This document shows, in pieces, positions 33,064-41,777 of a DNA stretch of 64,000 nucleotides. Source of the DNA: Fibrobacterota bacterium. Its GTDB lineage: Bacteria > Fibrobacterota > Fibrobacteria > UBA11236. The notes beneath the pieces were generated by a model, which did not search any database, had not been told where the DNA came from, and was given only the letters and a program-made list of their open reading frames with translations. The stretch spans positions 34,720 through 98,719 of the forward strand of contig JAEKLQ010000034.1 of NCBI GenBank assembly GCA_019509785.1, given 5' to 3'. How positions within the stretch are numbered: position 1 is the stretch's first letter; each line of letters begins with the position of its first letter. Position numbers and translations under genes: made by a program.

Positions 33064-34485
33064 TTATACCCCGGCCATCGCGAAAACGGCGCGGGCATCG
33101 GCCACCTTGCCTTCGATGGCGGCGGCGGCGGCCATGGCCGGGCTCATCAGCAGGGTGCGGCCGGAGGCCGAGCCCTGGCGGCCCTTGAAGTTACGGTTCG
33201 AGGTGGAGGCGCAGATCTGGCGCCCCTGCAGCTTGTCCGGATTCATAGCCAGGCACATGGAGCACCCCGGCTCGCGCCATTGGAATCCGGCGGCGAGGAA
33301 TATCTCCTTGAGCCCTTTGGCTTCGGCTTGGCGCTGGACGTCCTGGGATCCCGGCACGATCAGGGCCTTGACCTTGGGATTCACCTTGCGGCCCTTTACC
33401 AGGCGCGCCACTTCTTCCAAATCGGACAGGCGGCCGTTGGTGCAAGAGCCGATGAAAACCACGTCGATGGGCACGCCGGCGATGGGCTGGCCTTCCTCGA
33501 GGGACATGTACTCCAAGGCCTCCTTGAGCAGGGGCCGTTCGTCCGAGGGGAACGTCTCCACCGCGGGAATGGACCAGGTCACGGGCAAGGATTGCCCCGG
33601 CGTGATGCCCCAGGTTACGAAGGGTTCGAGCGCCGAACCGTCAAGCGTGAATACGTCGTCATACTCGGCGTCCGCATCGGAAGCGATGGACCTCCAATAG
33701 GCCAGCGCTTTGTCCCAAGCCGCGCCCGCCGGGGCGAAACGGCGGCCCTTCAGGTAGGCGTAGGTGGTTTCGTCCGGGTTCACGTAGCCGATGCGGGCGC
33801 CGCCCTCGATGCTCATATTACAGAGGGTCATGCGCTCTTCCATGGACATCGCGGAGATGACCGGCCCGGCGTACTCGTAGGCGTAGCCTACGCCGCCGTT
33901 CACTCCCAGCTTATTGATGATGGCCAGGATCACGTCCTTGGCGTAAACGCCCGGACGTAACTTCCCGGTTACGTTGATGCGGCGCACCTTGAGCTTGGAC
34001 ATGCTCATGGTCTGGGTCGCGAGGATTTCGGCGACCTGGCTGGTGCCGATCCCGAAAGCCAGGGATCCGAAGGCCCCATGGGTAGATGTGTGGCTATCCC
34101 CGCAGGCGATGGTCTGGCCCGGCTGGGTCAATCCCATCTCCGGGCCGATGATGTGGACCACGCCCTGGTTGCCCGTCCCCTCATCGAAGAAGGTAATGCC
34201 GGCTTCCTTGGTGTTCTGCTCGATGGCCACGAGCATTTCTTCCGCCAAGGCGTCCCGCAGGGGGCGTTTGCGCTCCGCGCCTTCGGTCGGGATGATGTGG
34301 TCCACCGTCGCGAAGGTGCGCTGGGGGTATTTCACCTTGAGCCCGCGCTGGCGCAACATGGAGAAGGCCTGGGGGGAGGTGACCTCATGGATCAGGTGGA
34401 GGCCGATGAATAGCTGGTACTGGCCCGAGGACAGTTTGCCGACCGTATGCTTGTCGAAGACCTTGTGGAAGAGATTCTTGCCCAT
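33064..34485 (-). CDS. leuC: 3-isopropylmalate dehydratase large subunit
   Basis: 473 residues, the bacterial LeuC type. Motifs seen are [20 protein letters not shown] near residue 130 and the 4Fe-4S cysteines in [13 protein letters not shown] and [14 protein letters not shown]. It is an aconitase-family enzyme working with LeuD. It is the first gene of the minus-strand unit leuC-leuD-pepP. Upstream, no leucine leader peptide or T-box is seen, only an inverted heptad repeat between it and the thioredoxin gene. Confidence 0.96.
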   Translation of the reverse strand: MGKNLFHKVFDKHTVGKLSSGQYQLFIGLHLIHEVTSPQAFSMLRQRGLKVKYPQRTFATVDHIIPTEGAERKRPLRDALAEEMLVAIEQNTKEAGITFFDEGTGNQGVVHIIGPEMGLTQPGQTIACGDSHTSTHGAFGSLAFGIGTSQVAEILATQTMSMSKLKVRRINVTGKLRPGVYAKDVILAIINKLGVNGGVGYAYEYAGPVISAMSMEERMTLCNMSIEGGARIGYVNPDETTYAYLKGRRFAPAGAAWDKALAYWRSIASDADAEYDDVFTLDGSALEPFVTWGITPGQSLPVTWSIPAVETFPSDERPLLKEALEYMSLEEGQPIAGVPIDVVFIGSCTNGRLSDLEEVARLVKGRKVNPKVKALIVPGSQDVQRQAEAKGLKEIFLAAGFQWREPGCSMCLAMNPDKLQGRQICASTSNRNFKGRQGSASGRTLLMSPAMAAAAAIEGKVADARAVFAMAGV

Positions 34486-34512
34486 TGATCAGAGTCCGTT
34501 GTTATGGAATAC

Positions 34513-34597
34513 AGGGTTAAGGGTTTAGGGTAAAGGGTACAGGGTCAAGAGCGTTATGTATTTCACTTTACCCTGTACCCTTAACCCTTTACCCTTC
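34513..34597. repeat. Inverted AGGGTNN heptad array (copy B)
   Basis: The left arm holds five tandem heptads (AGGGTTA, AGGGTTT, AGGGTAA, AGGGTAC, AGGGTCA; 34513-34547). The right arm holds four in the opposite sense (ACCCTGT, ACCCTTA, ACCCTTT, ACCCTTC; 34570-34597). The 22-nt centre is unrelated in sequence to that of copy A at 21415-21489. Confidence 0.78.
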
Positions 34598-34632
34598 TTG
34601 TAATTATAGTAAACGCAGTTAGCGTCTCGCGG

Positions 34633-35136
34633 TCACTCCACCGCCGCCGCCACCAGGCCGTCCAGGTGTTCTTCCGGATACAATCCTTGCAACTTTTCGC
34701 GGATGCGCCCGTCCCGGCCGATGAGGAAGGAGGTCGGTAGGGCTTCCACCCCGCCGAATTGATGCATGACTTCATCGTTACCGATGAGGACCGGATAGAT
34801 GATGCCGAATTCTTTGACGATGGATTTGACTTTTTTGCCTTCCTGATCATCCACGTTGATGGCGACGACGCGGAAGTTCTTGTCGCGATACTTCTCATGG
34901 AGTTTCACCAAGGTGGGAACTTCCATGAGGCAGGGACGGCACCACGTGGCCCAGAACACCAGCAGGGTCACGCTCTGATCGTTTCCGGTCATGGTAAAAG
35001 TCTCGCCGGAATAAGTCTTGAGCGCTAGGCTCGGTGCCTTACCGCTGATTGCTCGTTTATCGCTGCAACCCGCCGTGAGCAGTAAGCTTGTTGCCAGGAA
35101 GGCGAGGGTCAGGTACCGGTAAAGCGAGGTGGGCAA
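34633..35136 (-). CDS. TlpA/ResA-like thioredoxin lipoprotein
   Basis: 167 residues starting at TTG 35136. The signal LAFLATSLLLTAGC gives a lipidated Cys 24. The thioredoxin fold follows with the redox motif WATWCRPC (about residue 68) and the cis-Pro loop EALPTSFLIG. Such membrane-anchored thioredoxins reduce disulfides in the periplasm, for example during cytochrome c maturation or cell-envelope repair. No cytochrome genes are near. Transcribed away from pilB; only about 80 nt separates the two starts, so promoters must be compact or overlapping. Confidence 0.85.
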   Translation of the reverse strand: MPTSLYRYLTLAFLATSLLLTAGCSDKRAISGKAPSLALKTYSGETFTMTGNDQSVTLLVFWATWCRPCLMEVPTLVKLHEKYRDKNFRVVAINVDDQEGKKVKSIVKEFGIIYPVLIGNDEVMHQFGGVEALPTSFLIGRDGRIREKLQGLYPEEHLDGLVAAAVE

Positions 35137-35218
35137 TGGATTCCCGGTGGATTATGGACGTGGATGTGTCCTAGAATATATCAAAAAACCGCGGAAAATA
35201 CGGGGTTCGGAGTCATCC

Positions 35219-36919
35219 TTGTCCGAGAAATTGGGTGAAATTCTCTTAAGAGACGGCGTCGTTAGCCGGGAGCAATTGCAAGCCGCGTTACAGCTGCAAT
35301 TGGAAAAAGGCAAAAGCCTGGGCGAGAACCTGGTGGCCATCGGGGCGATCGCATCGGTCGACGATATCGTTTGGCAGTTGGCGGCGCAAATCAATACCCA
35401 GGTCGTGAACCTGGCCGAGATGGAGCCGCCCCAGGAAATCCTGTCCCTCGTTCCCGAGGAAATGGCCATCAAGTACGGCGTGATTCCCGTGCAGAAGGAG
35501 GAACGCCTCATCCACGTGGTCATCGGCGATCCCCGCAATACCTCGGTGGTTGACGCCATCAAGTTCCTCACCGGCTGCAATGTGCGGGTATGGATGGCGC
35601 CCGAATCCCAGATCAAAAAGGCCGTGGATAAGTATTACGTCCATTCCGTTTCGACCACCGGGTTCGAGAACATCATCCAGGATGTCGAGGATCAAGACCC
35701 GGAAGTAGTCCAGGAAACGGGGCACGATGACGGCGCGGACGCGGACTACAACGTCATGGAGGCGCCGCTGGTCCGGCTGGTGAACAAGGTGCTCTCCGAT
35801 GCCGTTAAGATCAGGGCCTCGGACATACACGTGGAGGCTTACGAAAAGACCGTACGCGTCCGCTACCGCATGGACGGCACCCTCGTCGAGCAGACCACCT
35901 TGCCATATCGCCTGAAGGGCGCCATAGTCTCCCGTATCAAGATCATGGCCAACCTCGATATCGCCGAGCGGCGGCTTCCCCAGGACGGACGCATCAAACT
36001 GGCCATCGGCAACAAGAAGATCGATCTGCGCGTAAGCGTCTTGCCCACCATCCACGGCGAAAAGGTGGTAATGCGTATCCTCGATCAGTCCAACCTGAAC
36101 CTGGACTTAAGCACGATGGGCTTTTCGGAACGGGGCCTGCGGGACTTCCAGGAAGCCTTGAACTCGCCGTTCGGGATGATCCTGGTAACCGGTCCCACGG
36201 GTTCGGGCAAGTCCACCACCTTGTATTCAGCCCTCTCCGCGGTGAACAACCCGGACACCAACATCATGACCGCCGAGGATCCGGTGGAATACAACCTGGA
36301 AGGCATCAACCAGGTCAACGTCAACACCGATATCGGCCTCACTTTCGCGGCAGCGCTCAAATCCTTCTTGCGTCAGGATCCGGACATCATCATGGTAGGC
36401 GAGGTACGCGATCTGGAGACGGCGCAGATCGCGACCAAGGCCGCGCTCACCGGCCATCTCGTGTTATCCACGCTGCACACCAACGATGCGCCGAGCACCA
36501 TAACCCGCTTGGCCGACATGGGCATCGAACCGTTCCTGATCGCCACTTCCGTGCGCCTGGTGATCGCGCAGCGCTTGATGAGGAAGATCTGTAAAGAGTG
36601 TAAAACCGAGGACACGCCGTCGACCGAGGAATTGCGCCTGTTGGAAATCTCCGATGCGGAAGCCAAAGGCATGAAGTTCTACAAAGGTACGGGTTGCACC
36701 ACGTGCGCGGGAACGGGGTTCAAAGGCCGCGTGGCCATCCATCAGGTGTTGCCGGTGTCCGAAGCCATCAAAAAGCTGATCGTGGACCGCGCCACTCCGG
36801 ACGAGATCGAAAAGGTTTCCATCGCCGAAGGCGTCACCAACCTGCGTATGTCCGCGCTGGAAAAGCTCAAGGCGGGCATCACCACGGCGCAAGAGGTGAT
36901 TAAGACCACGAAATTATGA
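35219..36919 (+). CDS. pilB: Type IV pilus assembly ATPase PilB
   Basis: 566 residues from TTG 35219, which has GGAG about 6 nt upstream; the GTG at 35129 lies inside the divergent gene's start region and adds 30 unlikely residues. Order: N-terminal MshEN-like domain (LSEKLGEILLRDGVV, about 1-140), Walker A GPTGSGKSTTLYSAL, Asp box and Walker B (FLRQDPDIIMVGEVRDLETA), then the zinc tetracysteine (CKEC and CTTC). It is the cytoplasmic motor for pilus extension. GspE is the alternative, but pilT follows directly. Confidence 0.93.
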   Translation: MSEKLGEILLRDGVVSREQLQAALQLQLEKGKSLGENLVAIGAIASVDDIVWQLAAQINTQVVNLAEMEPPQEILSLVPEEMAIKYGVIPVQKEERLIHVVIGDPRNTSVVDAIKFLTGCNVRVWMAPESQIKKAVDKYYVHSVSTTGFENIIQDVEDQDPEVVQETGHDDGADADYNVMEAPLVRLVNKVLSDAVKIRASDIHVEAYEKTVRVRYRMDGTLVEQTTLPYRLKGAIVSRIKIMANLDIAERRLPQDGRIKLAIGNKKIDLRVSVLPTIHGEKVVMRILDQSNLNLDLSTMGFSERGLRDFQEALNSPFGMILVTGPTGSGKSTTLYSALSAVNNPDTNIMTAEDPVEYNLEGINQVNVNTDIGLTFAAALKSFLRQDPDIIMVGEVRDLETAQIATKAALTGHLVLSTLHTNDAPSTITRLADMGIEPFLIATSVRLVIAQRLMRKICKECKTEDTPSTEELRLLEISDAEAKGMKFYKGTGCTTCAGTGFKGRVAIHQVLPVSEAIKKLIVDRATPDEIEKVSIAEGVTNLRMSALEKLKAGITTAQEVIKTTKL

Positions 36920-36952
36920 TATTATTGCCTTGAGAAATTTGGGGATCGCCGA

Positions 36953-38020
36953 ATGGTAAGCATACAAGAGCTGTTGAGCAAGATGGTGGAGATGACGGCC
37001 TCCGATCTGCACATAACGGCAAGCAAACCGCCTTTGTTCCGCGTGCATGGCAACTTGCGTCCGATGTTGACCGATCCTTTGTCCCCGGAAGACTGCCTGC
37101 GGCTGGCTTATGGCGTGATGAACGAGAACCAGCGCAAGAATTTCGAGAATAAGAAGGAATACGATTTCTCCTTCGGGGTAGCCAACCTGGCCCGCTTCCG
37201 GGCCAACGTATACCTGCAGCGGGGTTGCGTTTCCATGGCGGTGCGCCTCATCCCTTACGAGATCCTGACCTTGGAGCAACTCGGGCTGCCCCGCATTTTT
37301 TCCGACATCATCGATCGGCCTTCCGGATTGGTGCTGGTGACCGGGCCTACCGGCTCGGGCAAATCGACCACCTTGGCCGCCATGTTGGATAGGCTCAATG
37401 CCGAGCTCGAAGGCCATATCCTCACCGTCGAGGATCCCATCGAATTCGTGCACAAGCACAAGAAATGCATCGTCAACCAACGCGAGGTGAAGTCGGATAC
37501 GGAATCGTTCGCATCGGCCCTGCGGGTGGCGCTGCGCCAGGATCCCGACGTGGTGCTCATCGGCGAAATGCGCGATCCGGAAACGATGGAAGCGGCATTG
37601 TCCATCGCCGAGACCGGCCATTTGACCCTGGCGACTTTGCATACGAATTCCGCCGCCCAGACCATCAACCGCATCGTGGACGCCTTCCCGGCGGGGGAGA
37701 AAGCCCAGATCCGCACCCAGCTGTCCTTCGTGCTGCAAGGCGTAATCAGCCAGGCCCTGCTCCCCAAAATCGGGGGCGGCCGCATATTGGCTTATGAGGT
37801 CATGATCATGACTTCGGGAATCCGGGCCATGATCCGGGACGACAAGGTGCATCAGATCCAGAGCGCCATCGAGTCGGGGTCCAAGTTCGGCATGAACACC
37901 ATGAACGCCAAGCTGGTCGAGTTGGTACAGACGCGGAAAGTCGAACGCACTGACGCGCTGTCGCGCTCGTCCGACCCCGAACATTTCGAGAGGCTCTTGC
38001 AGGCCAATTTCAAGACCTGA
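36953..38020 (+). CDS. pilT: Type IV pilus retraction ATPase PilT
   Basis: 355 residues, typical PilT length. The N-terminal ASDLHITASKPPLFRVHG is the PilT/PilU signature. Walker A is GPTGSGKSTTLAAML; the Asp and Walker B boxes read LRQDPDVVLIGEMRDPET. The C-terminal GIRAMIRDDKVHQI corresponds to the AIRNLIRE retraction motif. It drives pilus disassembly and twitching. It follows pilB by 33 nt and precedes pilC. PilU is a less likely alternative, since it normally accompanies a separate pilT. Confidence 0.93.
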   Translation: MVSIQELLSKMVEMTASDLHITASKPPLFRVHGNLRPMLTDPLSPEDCLRLAYGVMNENQRKNFENKKEYDFSFGVANLARFRANVYLQRGCVSMAVRLIPYEILTLEQLGLPRIFSDIIDRPSGLVLVTGPTGSGKSTTLAAMLDRLNAELEGHILTVEDPIEFVHKHKKCIVNQREVKSDTESFASALRVALRQDPDVVLIGEMRDPETMEAALSIAETGHLTLATLHTNSAAQTINRIVDAFPAGEKAQIRTQLSFVLQGVISQALLPKIGGGRILAYEVMIMTSGIRAMIRDDKVHQIQSAIESGSKFGMNTMNAKLVELVQTRKVERTDALSRSSDPEHFERLLQANFKT

Positions 38021-38102
38021 GCAAGGGGGCGGAGGAAAAGATGGGGATGATGTTTAAACCGATGTCCGGCCTTACTAACCGGAAAGCCGGAGGCTAGGCG
38101 CC

Positions 38103-39302
38103 ATGTCGAAATGGATATATAAGGGCAAGACCGCCGCCGGCAAGGAAGTGCAAGGCGAGTTGGAAGCCGCCAATAAGGGCGATGCCGAGATTCTGCTGCG
38201 TAAGAAGCGCGTCCGCGCCACCTCGGTTAAGCGCAAACCGATGGGCATGAAATTCAGCCTCGGCGGCGGCGTGCCCCTGAAGAACTTGGCGCGCTTCACC
38301 CGGCAGTTCTCGGCCATGACCTCCGCCGGCCTGCCGCTTATCCAGTGCCTGGATATCCTGGGCGAACAGACCGAAGACGAAACCCTGAAGCAATCCATCA
38401 TGCAGGTGGCCACGGACATCCAAGGCGGCGCCACCTTGGCCGATTCCCTGAGCAAGCACAAGAAGATCTTTTCCGAGTTGTATTGCCAGATGATCGCGGC
38501 CGGCGAGGCGGGCGGCATCCTGGATACCATCTTGCTGCGCCTGGCGGAATACCAGGAAAAGGCGGAGGCATTGCGGCGTAAAATCAAGGGCGCCATGACC
38601 TACCCGGTCATCGTGGCGGTGGTCGCGGTGGCCGCCGTCGCCATCCTGATGATCTTCGTCGTGCCTATCTTCGCCAACATGTTCGCGGAGGGGAATGCCA
38701 AGCTGCCTTTGCCCACGCGCATCGTGATGGGGGCAAGCGATTTCATCCGCGGTTGGTTCCCGGCCATCTTCGCCGGCCTGGTGATCGGCCTGGTGGCGCT
38801 GTTCCGCTATTACAAGACCGATAAAGGCCGGCTCAAGCTCGATACCATACTATTGCAGACGCCGGTCGTCGGGGATCTGGAACGCAAATCATGTATCTCG
38901 CGCTTCACGCGCACCTTGGGCACCTTGCTCAATTCGGGCGTGTCCATCATCGATGCGCTGCAAGTGACGGCTAAAACCGCAGGCAATCGCGTGCTCGAAT
39001 TGGGTATCTACAAGACCTTGGAAAGCATTTCCGGCGGCCAGACCATAGCGGACCCGCTCAAGGCCACGGGCGTATTCCCGCCCATGGTCATCCAGATGAT
39101 CGCGGTGGGAGAGCGCACCGGCGGGCTTTCTGAGATGCTCATCAAGATCTCCGATTTCTACGATGACGAAGTGGATGCGGCGGTGGAAACCCTTACCTCC
39201 ATGATCGAACCGATGGTGATCGTGGTTTTGGGATCCATCATCGGCGGGGTTCTGGTGGCCATGTACCTGCCCATGTTCGAGATGGCCAACACGGTCGGTT
39301 GA
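38103..39302 (+). CDS. pilC: Type IV pilus inner-membrane platform protein PilC
   Basis: 399 residues of the GspF/PilC family. It has two repeated cytoplasmic helical domains: about 60-165 (FTRQFSAMTSAGLPLIQCLDIL) and 265-365 (FTRTLGTLLNSGVSIIDALQ). Membrane segments lie near 165-190, 215-235 and 365-390. It anchors PilB and PilT to the membrane and organises pilin entry. The stop overlaps the TTG start of the kinase gene. No pilin gene or pilMNOPQ genes are in the window. Confidence 0.94.
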   Translation: MSKWIYKGKTAAGKEVQGELEAANKGDAEILLRKKRVRATSVKRKPMGMKFSLGGGVPLKNLARFTRQFSAMTSAGLPLIQCLDILGEQTEDETLKQSIMQVATDIQGGATLADSLSKHKKIFSELYCQMIAAGEAGGILDTILLRLAEYQEKAEALRRKIKGAMTYPVIVAVVAVAAVAILMIFVVPIFANMFAEGNAKLPLPTRIVMGASDFIRGWFPAIFAGLVIGLVALFRYYKTDKGRLKLDTILLQTPVVGDLERKSCISRFTRTLGTLLNSGVSIIDALQVTAKTAGNRVLELGIYKTLESISGGQTIADPLKATGVFPPMVIQMIAVGERTGGLSEMLIKISDFYDDEVDAAVETLTSMIEPMVIVVLGSIIGGVLVAMYLPMFEMANTVG

Positions 39303-41011
39303 ACGACGTGGAAGCCGGCCTTCCGGGACCGGAGCTGGCCGCGGAAGGCAATAGGGGAAGTAACGTCCACTCCGAGTCCGAAGAAGTCGGCCTCGACATC
39401 CTGGCGGTCGTCGTATCCCGGGTCGTCATGTTCGGCGTCCTGTTCTGGACGGTCCTCGCCCTCGGCCAGGAATCCCTGGCCCGCGGGCTTGTCCTAATCT
39501 ACGGCGTCTCCACCATCCTCTACCTGGCGACTTGGATCGTCGCCTACCGTTCGCGCGGGGCTTCGCCCATCGGCTTCCTCTTGTTCTTCCAGTTCCTGGT
39601 CGAAGTCTCCGTGGAGGGGGCGATCTTCTATGCCAACGGGGCATACCTCTCCGATTACGGGTTGCTTTTCATCCTCACCATCCTCGGTTCCGGCTTTTTC
39701 TTCGGCTTCCGCGGCTCGCTGATCATGGCCGCCCTGGCCTCGGCCCTCCTAGGCTACGCGGGTTTGCTGCATTTGGGCCTACGCGACCCCTTCGGCATCG
39801 ATCTACCCAATTTAATGGTCGAAACCGTGCAGGTTAGGTTCTTCCTTTATGCCACTTTGTTCTTCATGGTCGCCCTGCTTTCCTCTTCCTTGTCGGGAAG
39901 GCTCGCCGCGGCACGCCAGGCCTTGGCGGCCGGACGTCGCGATCAGGAGCTCTACCAGTTCAGCGCGGAAAGCGTCATGAACGATCTTCCTACCGGGCTC
40001 CTCTTCTTCGATGCCATGGACGGGCTCAAGCTCAAGAACCGGCCTGCCGAGGAATGGATCGGAAGGGCTTTGGAACCCGGTATGAGCCTATCGGGAGTGA
40101 TGGGCGGGCTCTTGCGGGACGGGGTGTTGGACGAAATCCACTCGATGCGTGAAGCTTTCCCCATGCGCGAACTCGCTGTGGAAACGGCCCAAGGCGTTCC
40201 CCTGCATGTCCAAATCAAAATCTTGGCTAGGGAAGGCCGTTATCTGGGATGCGTTTTCATCCTTTTCGATTTCACCCAGGAACGACGCATGGCCCGCACC
40301 TTGATGCGCTCGGAGCGCATGGCCGCCTTGGGGGCCATGTCGGCGCGGATAGCCCATGAGATCCGCAATCCACTGGCTTCCATCAGCGGTTCGGCGCAGC
40401 TGCTCGGGGAACTCCCCTTGGCCTCCGATTCGGATCGCAAGTTAGTCAGCCTGATCGTTACCGAATCCACGCGCCTGAACCGAATCCTATCCGGCCTCCT
40501 GGATTACGCCCGGGACCGCGCGCCCTCGCTCCGAGAGGTGTCCGTAGCCGAGATTTTCAGGAAAATCCGCTCTTTGCTCGAAAAGGATCCCTGCTTCCGT
40601 CCGGAACTTGTCATCGTGCGGCAATTAGTGGAGAATGGGGACATTCGCTTCCGTAGCGATCCGGACCTATTGGTCCAGGTCCTGTTGAACGTTGCCTTGA
40701 ACGCGGTCCAGGCCTTGCCGGAAGGCAGGGGCACGCTGGAATTCTCGGCCCGGCAAGCCGGAGATAACGTGAGCCTGGAAGTGAAGGACGATGGTTGCGG
40801 CATGGGCAAGGAAGCGGCGGCAAGGGCCTTCGAGCCGTTCTATACCAGCAAGCCCAACGGGACCGGGCTGGGACTGGCCGCCAGCCTCCATTATGTGCAG
40901 GCCTTGGAAGGAAATATTACTTTGGAATCTTCGGAAGGGACGGGCACCACCGTCGCCATCAACCTGCCCAAGAATCAGCACGGGATCGGATCGGTAAAGC
41001 ATGGAAATTAA
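39299..41011 (+). CDS. pilS: PilS/NtrB-like membrane sensor histidine kinase
   Basis: 570 residues starting at TTG 39299, overlapping the pilC stop by 4 nt. Six or so membrane segments span residues 33-205. A PAS-like domain follows (about 220-330, ESVMNDLPTGLLFFDAMDGL). The HisKA box has His 353 in ARIAHEIRNPLASISGSAQLL, and the ATPase domain shows NVALNAVQALPEG and a GTGLGLAAS G-box. This layout matches PilS, which with PilR and sigma-54 controls pilin transcription. No response regulator gene is next to it; a STAS gene takes that place. Confidence 0.85.
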   Translation: MNDVEAGLPGPELAAEGNRGSNVHSESEEVGLDILAVVVSRVVMFGVLFWTVLALGQESLARGLVLIYGVSTILYLATWIVAYRSRGASPIGFLLFFQFLVEVSVEGAIFYANGAYLSDYGLLFILTILGSGFFFGFRGSLIMAALASALLGYAGLLHLGLRDPFGIDLPNLMVETVQVRFFLYATLFFMVALLSSSLSGRLAAARQALAAGRRDQELYQFSAESVMNDLPTGLLFFDAMDGLKLKNRPAEEWIGRALEPGMSLSGVMGGLLRDGVLDEIHSMREAFPMRELAVETAQGVPLHVQIKILAREGRYLGCVFILFDFTQERRMARTLMRSERMAALGAMSARIAHEIRNPLASISGSAQLLGELPLASDSDRKLVSLIVTESTRLNRILSGLLDYARDRAPSLREVSVAEIFRKIRSLLEKDPCFRPELVIVRQLVENGDIRFRSDPDLLVQVLLNVALNAVQALPEGRGTLEFSARQAGDNVSLEVKDDGCGMGKEAAARAFEPFYTSKPNGTGLGLAASLHYVQALEGNITLESSEGTGTTVAINLPKNQHGIGSVKHGN

Positions 41012-41330
41012 GATGCGTGCCAACGGCAAATGGACCGTGCTCGACATCAGCGGGCACATCAAGGGCAGTGAAGTGTCCCATTTCCGCGCAGCCATCCAGC
41101 GGGCCATTTCGGAAAAGAAGCTCTTTCTGGTCGCGAACATGGCGGATGTGGGTTTCATAGATAGCTCGGGCGTGGGCATGCTTATCACCTGCCACCAAGA
41201 TCTCAAGGCCGCTGGTGGACGCTTGGTGCTAATGCGCCTTTCGGACGATATCTATGATCTCTTCGAGATGACGTCCATCGATCGGCTCTTCGAAATCGTC
41301 GATAATGAAGAAGAACTCGCCTCACGTTGA
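41001..41330 (+). CDS. STAS-domain anti-sigma factor antagonist-like protein
   Basis: 109 residues, a single STAS domain. The DSSGVGML loop (Asp 54, Ser 55, Ser 56) is the usual phosphorylation site of SpoIIAA/RsbV-type proteins. These bind an anti-sigma kinase when dephosphorylated. It overlaps the sensor kinase gene by 11 nt, so the two are co-translated. No RsbW-type kinase or PP2C phosphatase is in the window. It could also work in chemotaxis-like or MglA-type polarity systems linked to pili. Confidence 0.85.
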   Translation: MEIKMRANGKWTVLDISGHIKGSEVSHFRAAIQRAISEKKLFLVANMADVGFIDSSGVGMLITCHQDLKAAGGRLVLMRLSDDIYDLFEMTSIDRLFEIVDNEEELASR

Positions 41331-41381
41331 GTTTTTTGCGGAAAGGCCGGGCTGGCCGGTTCTTTTCCTGCGAAAATCGTT

Positions 41382-41408
41382 TAAGTTCGTCCTCTTCCCA
41401 TCCGATAA
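41382..41408 (+). promoter_or_regulatory. Sigma-28 (FliA)-type promoter of flgM
   Basis: TAAG (41382-41385), a 15-bp spacer and TCCGATAA (41401-41408) match the TAAA-N15-GCCGATAA consensus with one mismatch in each box. It lies just upstream of the flgM start, so FlgM would be made under the sigma factor it inhibits. Confidence 0.6.
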
Positions 41409-41424
41409 TCTGGAATAGAGGAAG

Positions 41425-41730
41425 ATGGCCATGAAAATCGATAGAATCTCCCAGATATTCGGAATGGACCTGCAGAAGGTCTCCGGGTCGGGAAAAGGCC
41501 CGGAGAAGGCGGAAAAGACTACCAAGTCGGATTCCGTGTCCCTCTCCAAGCAGGCCAAGGAGCTTTCCAGCTCCTCTACCGAATCCATCGCCCGCCACGT
41601 CGACGCGCTTCCCGACATCCGCGCGGACAAGGTGCAGGATGCCAAGGAGAAGATTGCTTCCGGGTATTTCAATACTCCCCAGTTCGATGAAGAACTCGCG
41701 AGCCGGTTGATGAAGGACTTCGGGTTCTAA
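41425..41730 (+). CDS. flgM: Anti-sigma-28 factor FlgM
   Basis: 101 residues. The N-terminal half is Ser/Lys-rich and likely disordered. The C-terminal half carries the FlgM pattern: VSLSKQAKELSS, then ADKVQDAKEKIASGYFNTPQ and FDEELASRLMKDFGF, where the helices that bind sigma-28 lie. FlgM holds FliA inactive until the flagellar hook is finished and FlgM is exported. AGAGGAAG precedes the first ATG very closely; the ATG at 41431 has better spacing and may be the true start. It sits after pilus genes, not in a flagellar operon. Confidence 0.85.
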   Translation: MAMKIDRISQIFGMDLQKVSGSGKGPEKAEKTTKSDSVSLSKQAKELSSSSTESIARHVDALPDIRADKVQDAKEKIASGYFNTPQFDEELASRLMKDFGF

Positions 41731-41777
41731 CCGGATTCCCGGCTTCGGCCGCACGTTTTCACGAAATCCCCCCCGTC

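Noticed and set aside
34513..34597. True telomere or linear-chromosome end
   Set aside because: The heptads resemble telomere units but lie inside a chromosome between intact genes, in inverted pairs.
35129..35218. GTG start for pilB
   Set aside because: It overlaps the divergent thioredoxin gene start and adds residues not seen in PilB; TTG 35219 has a proper ribosome site.
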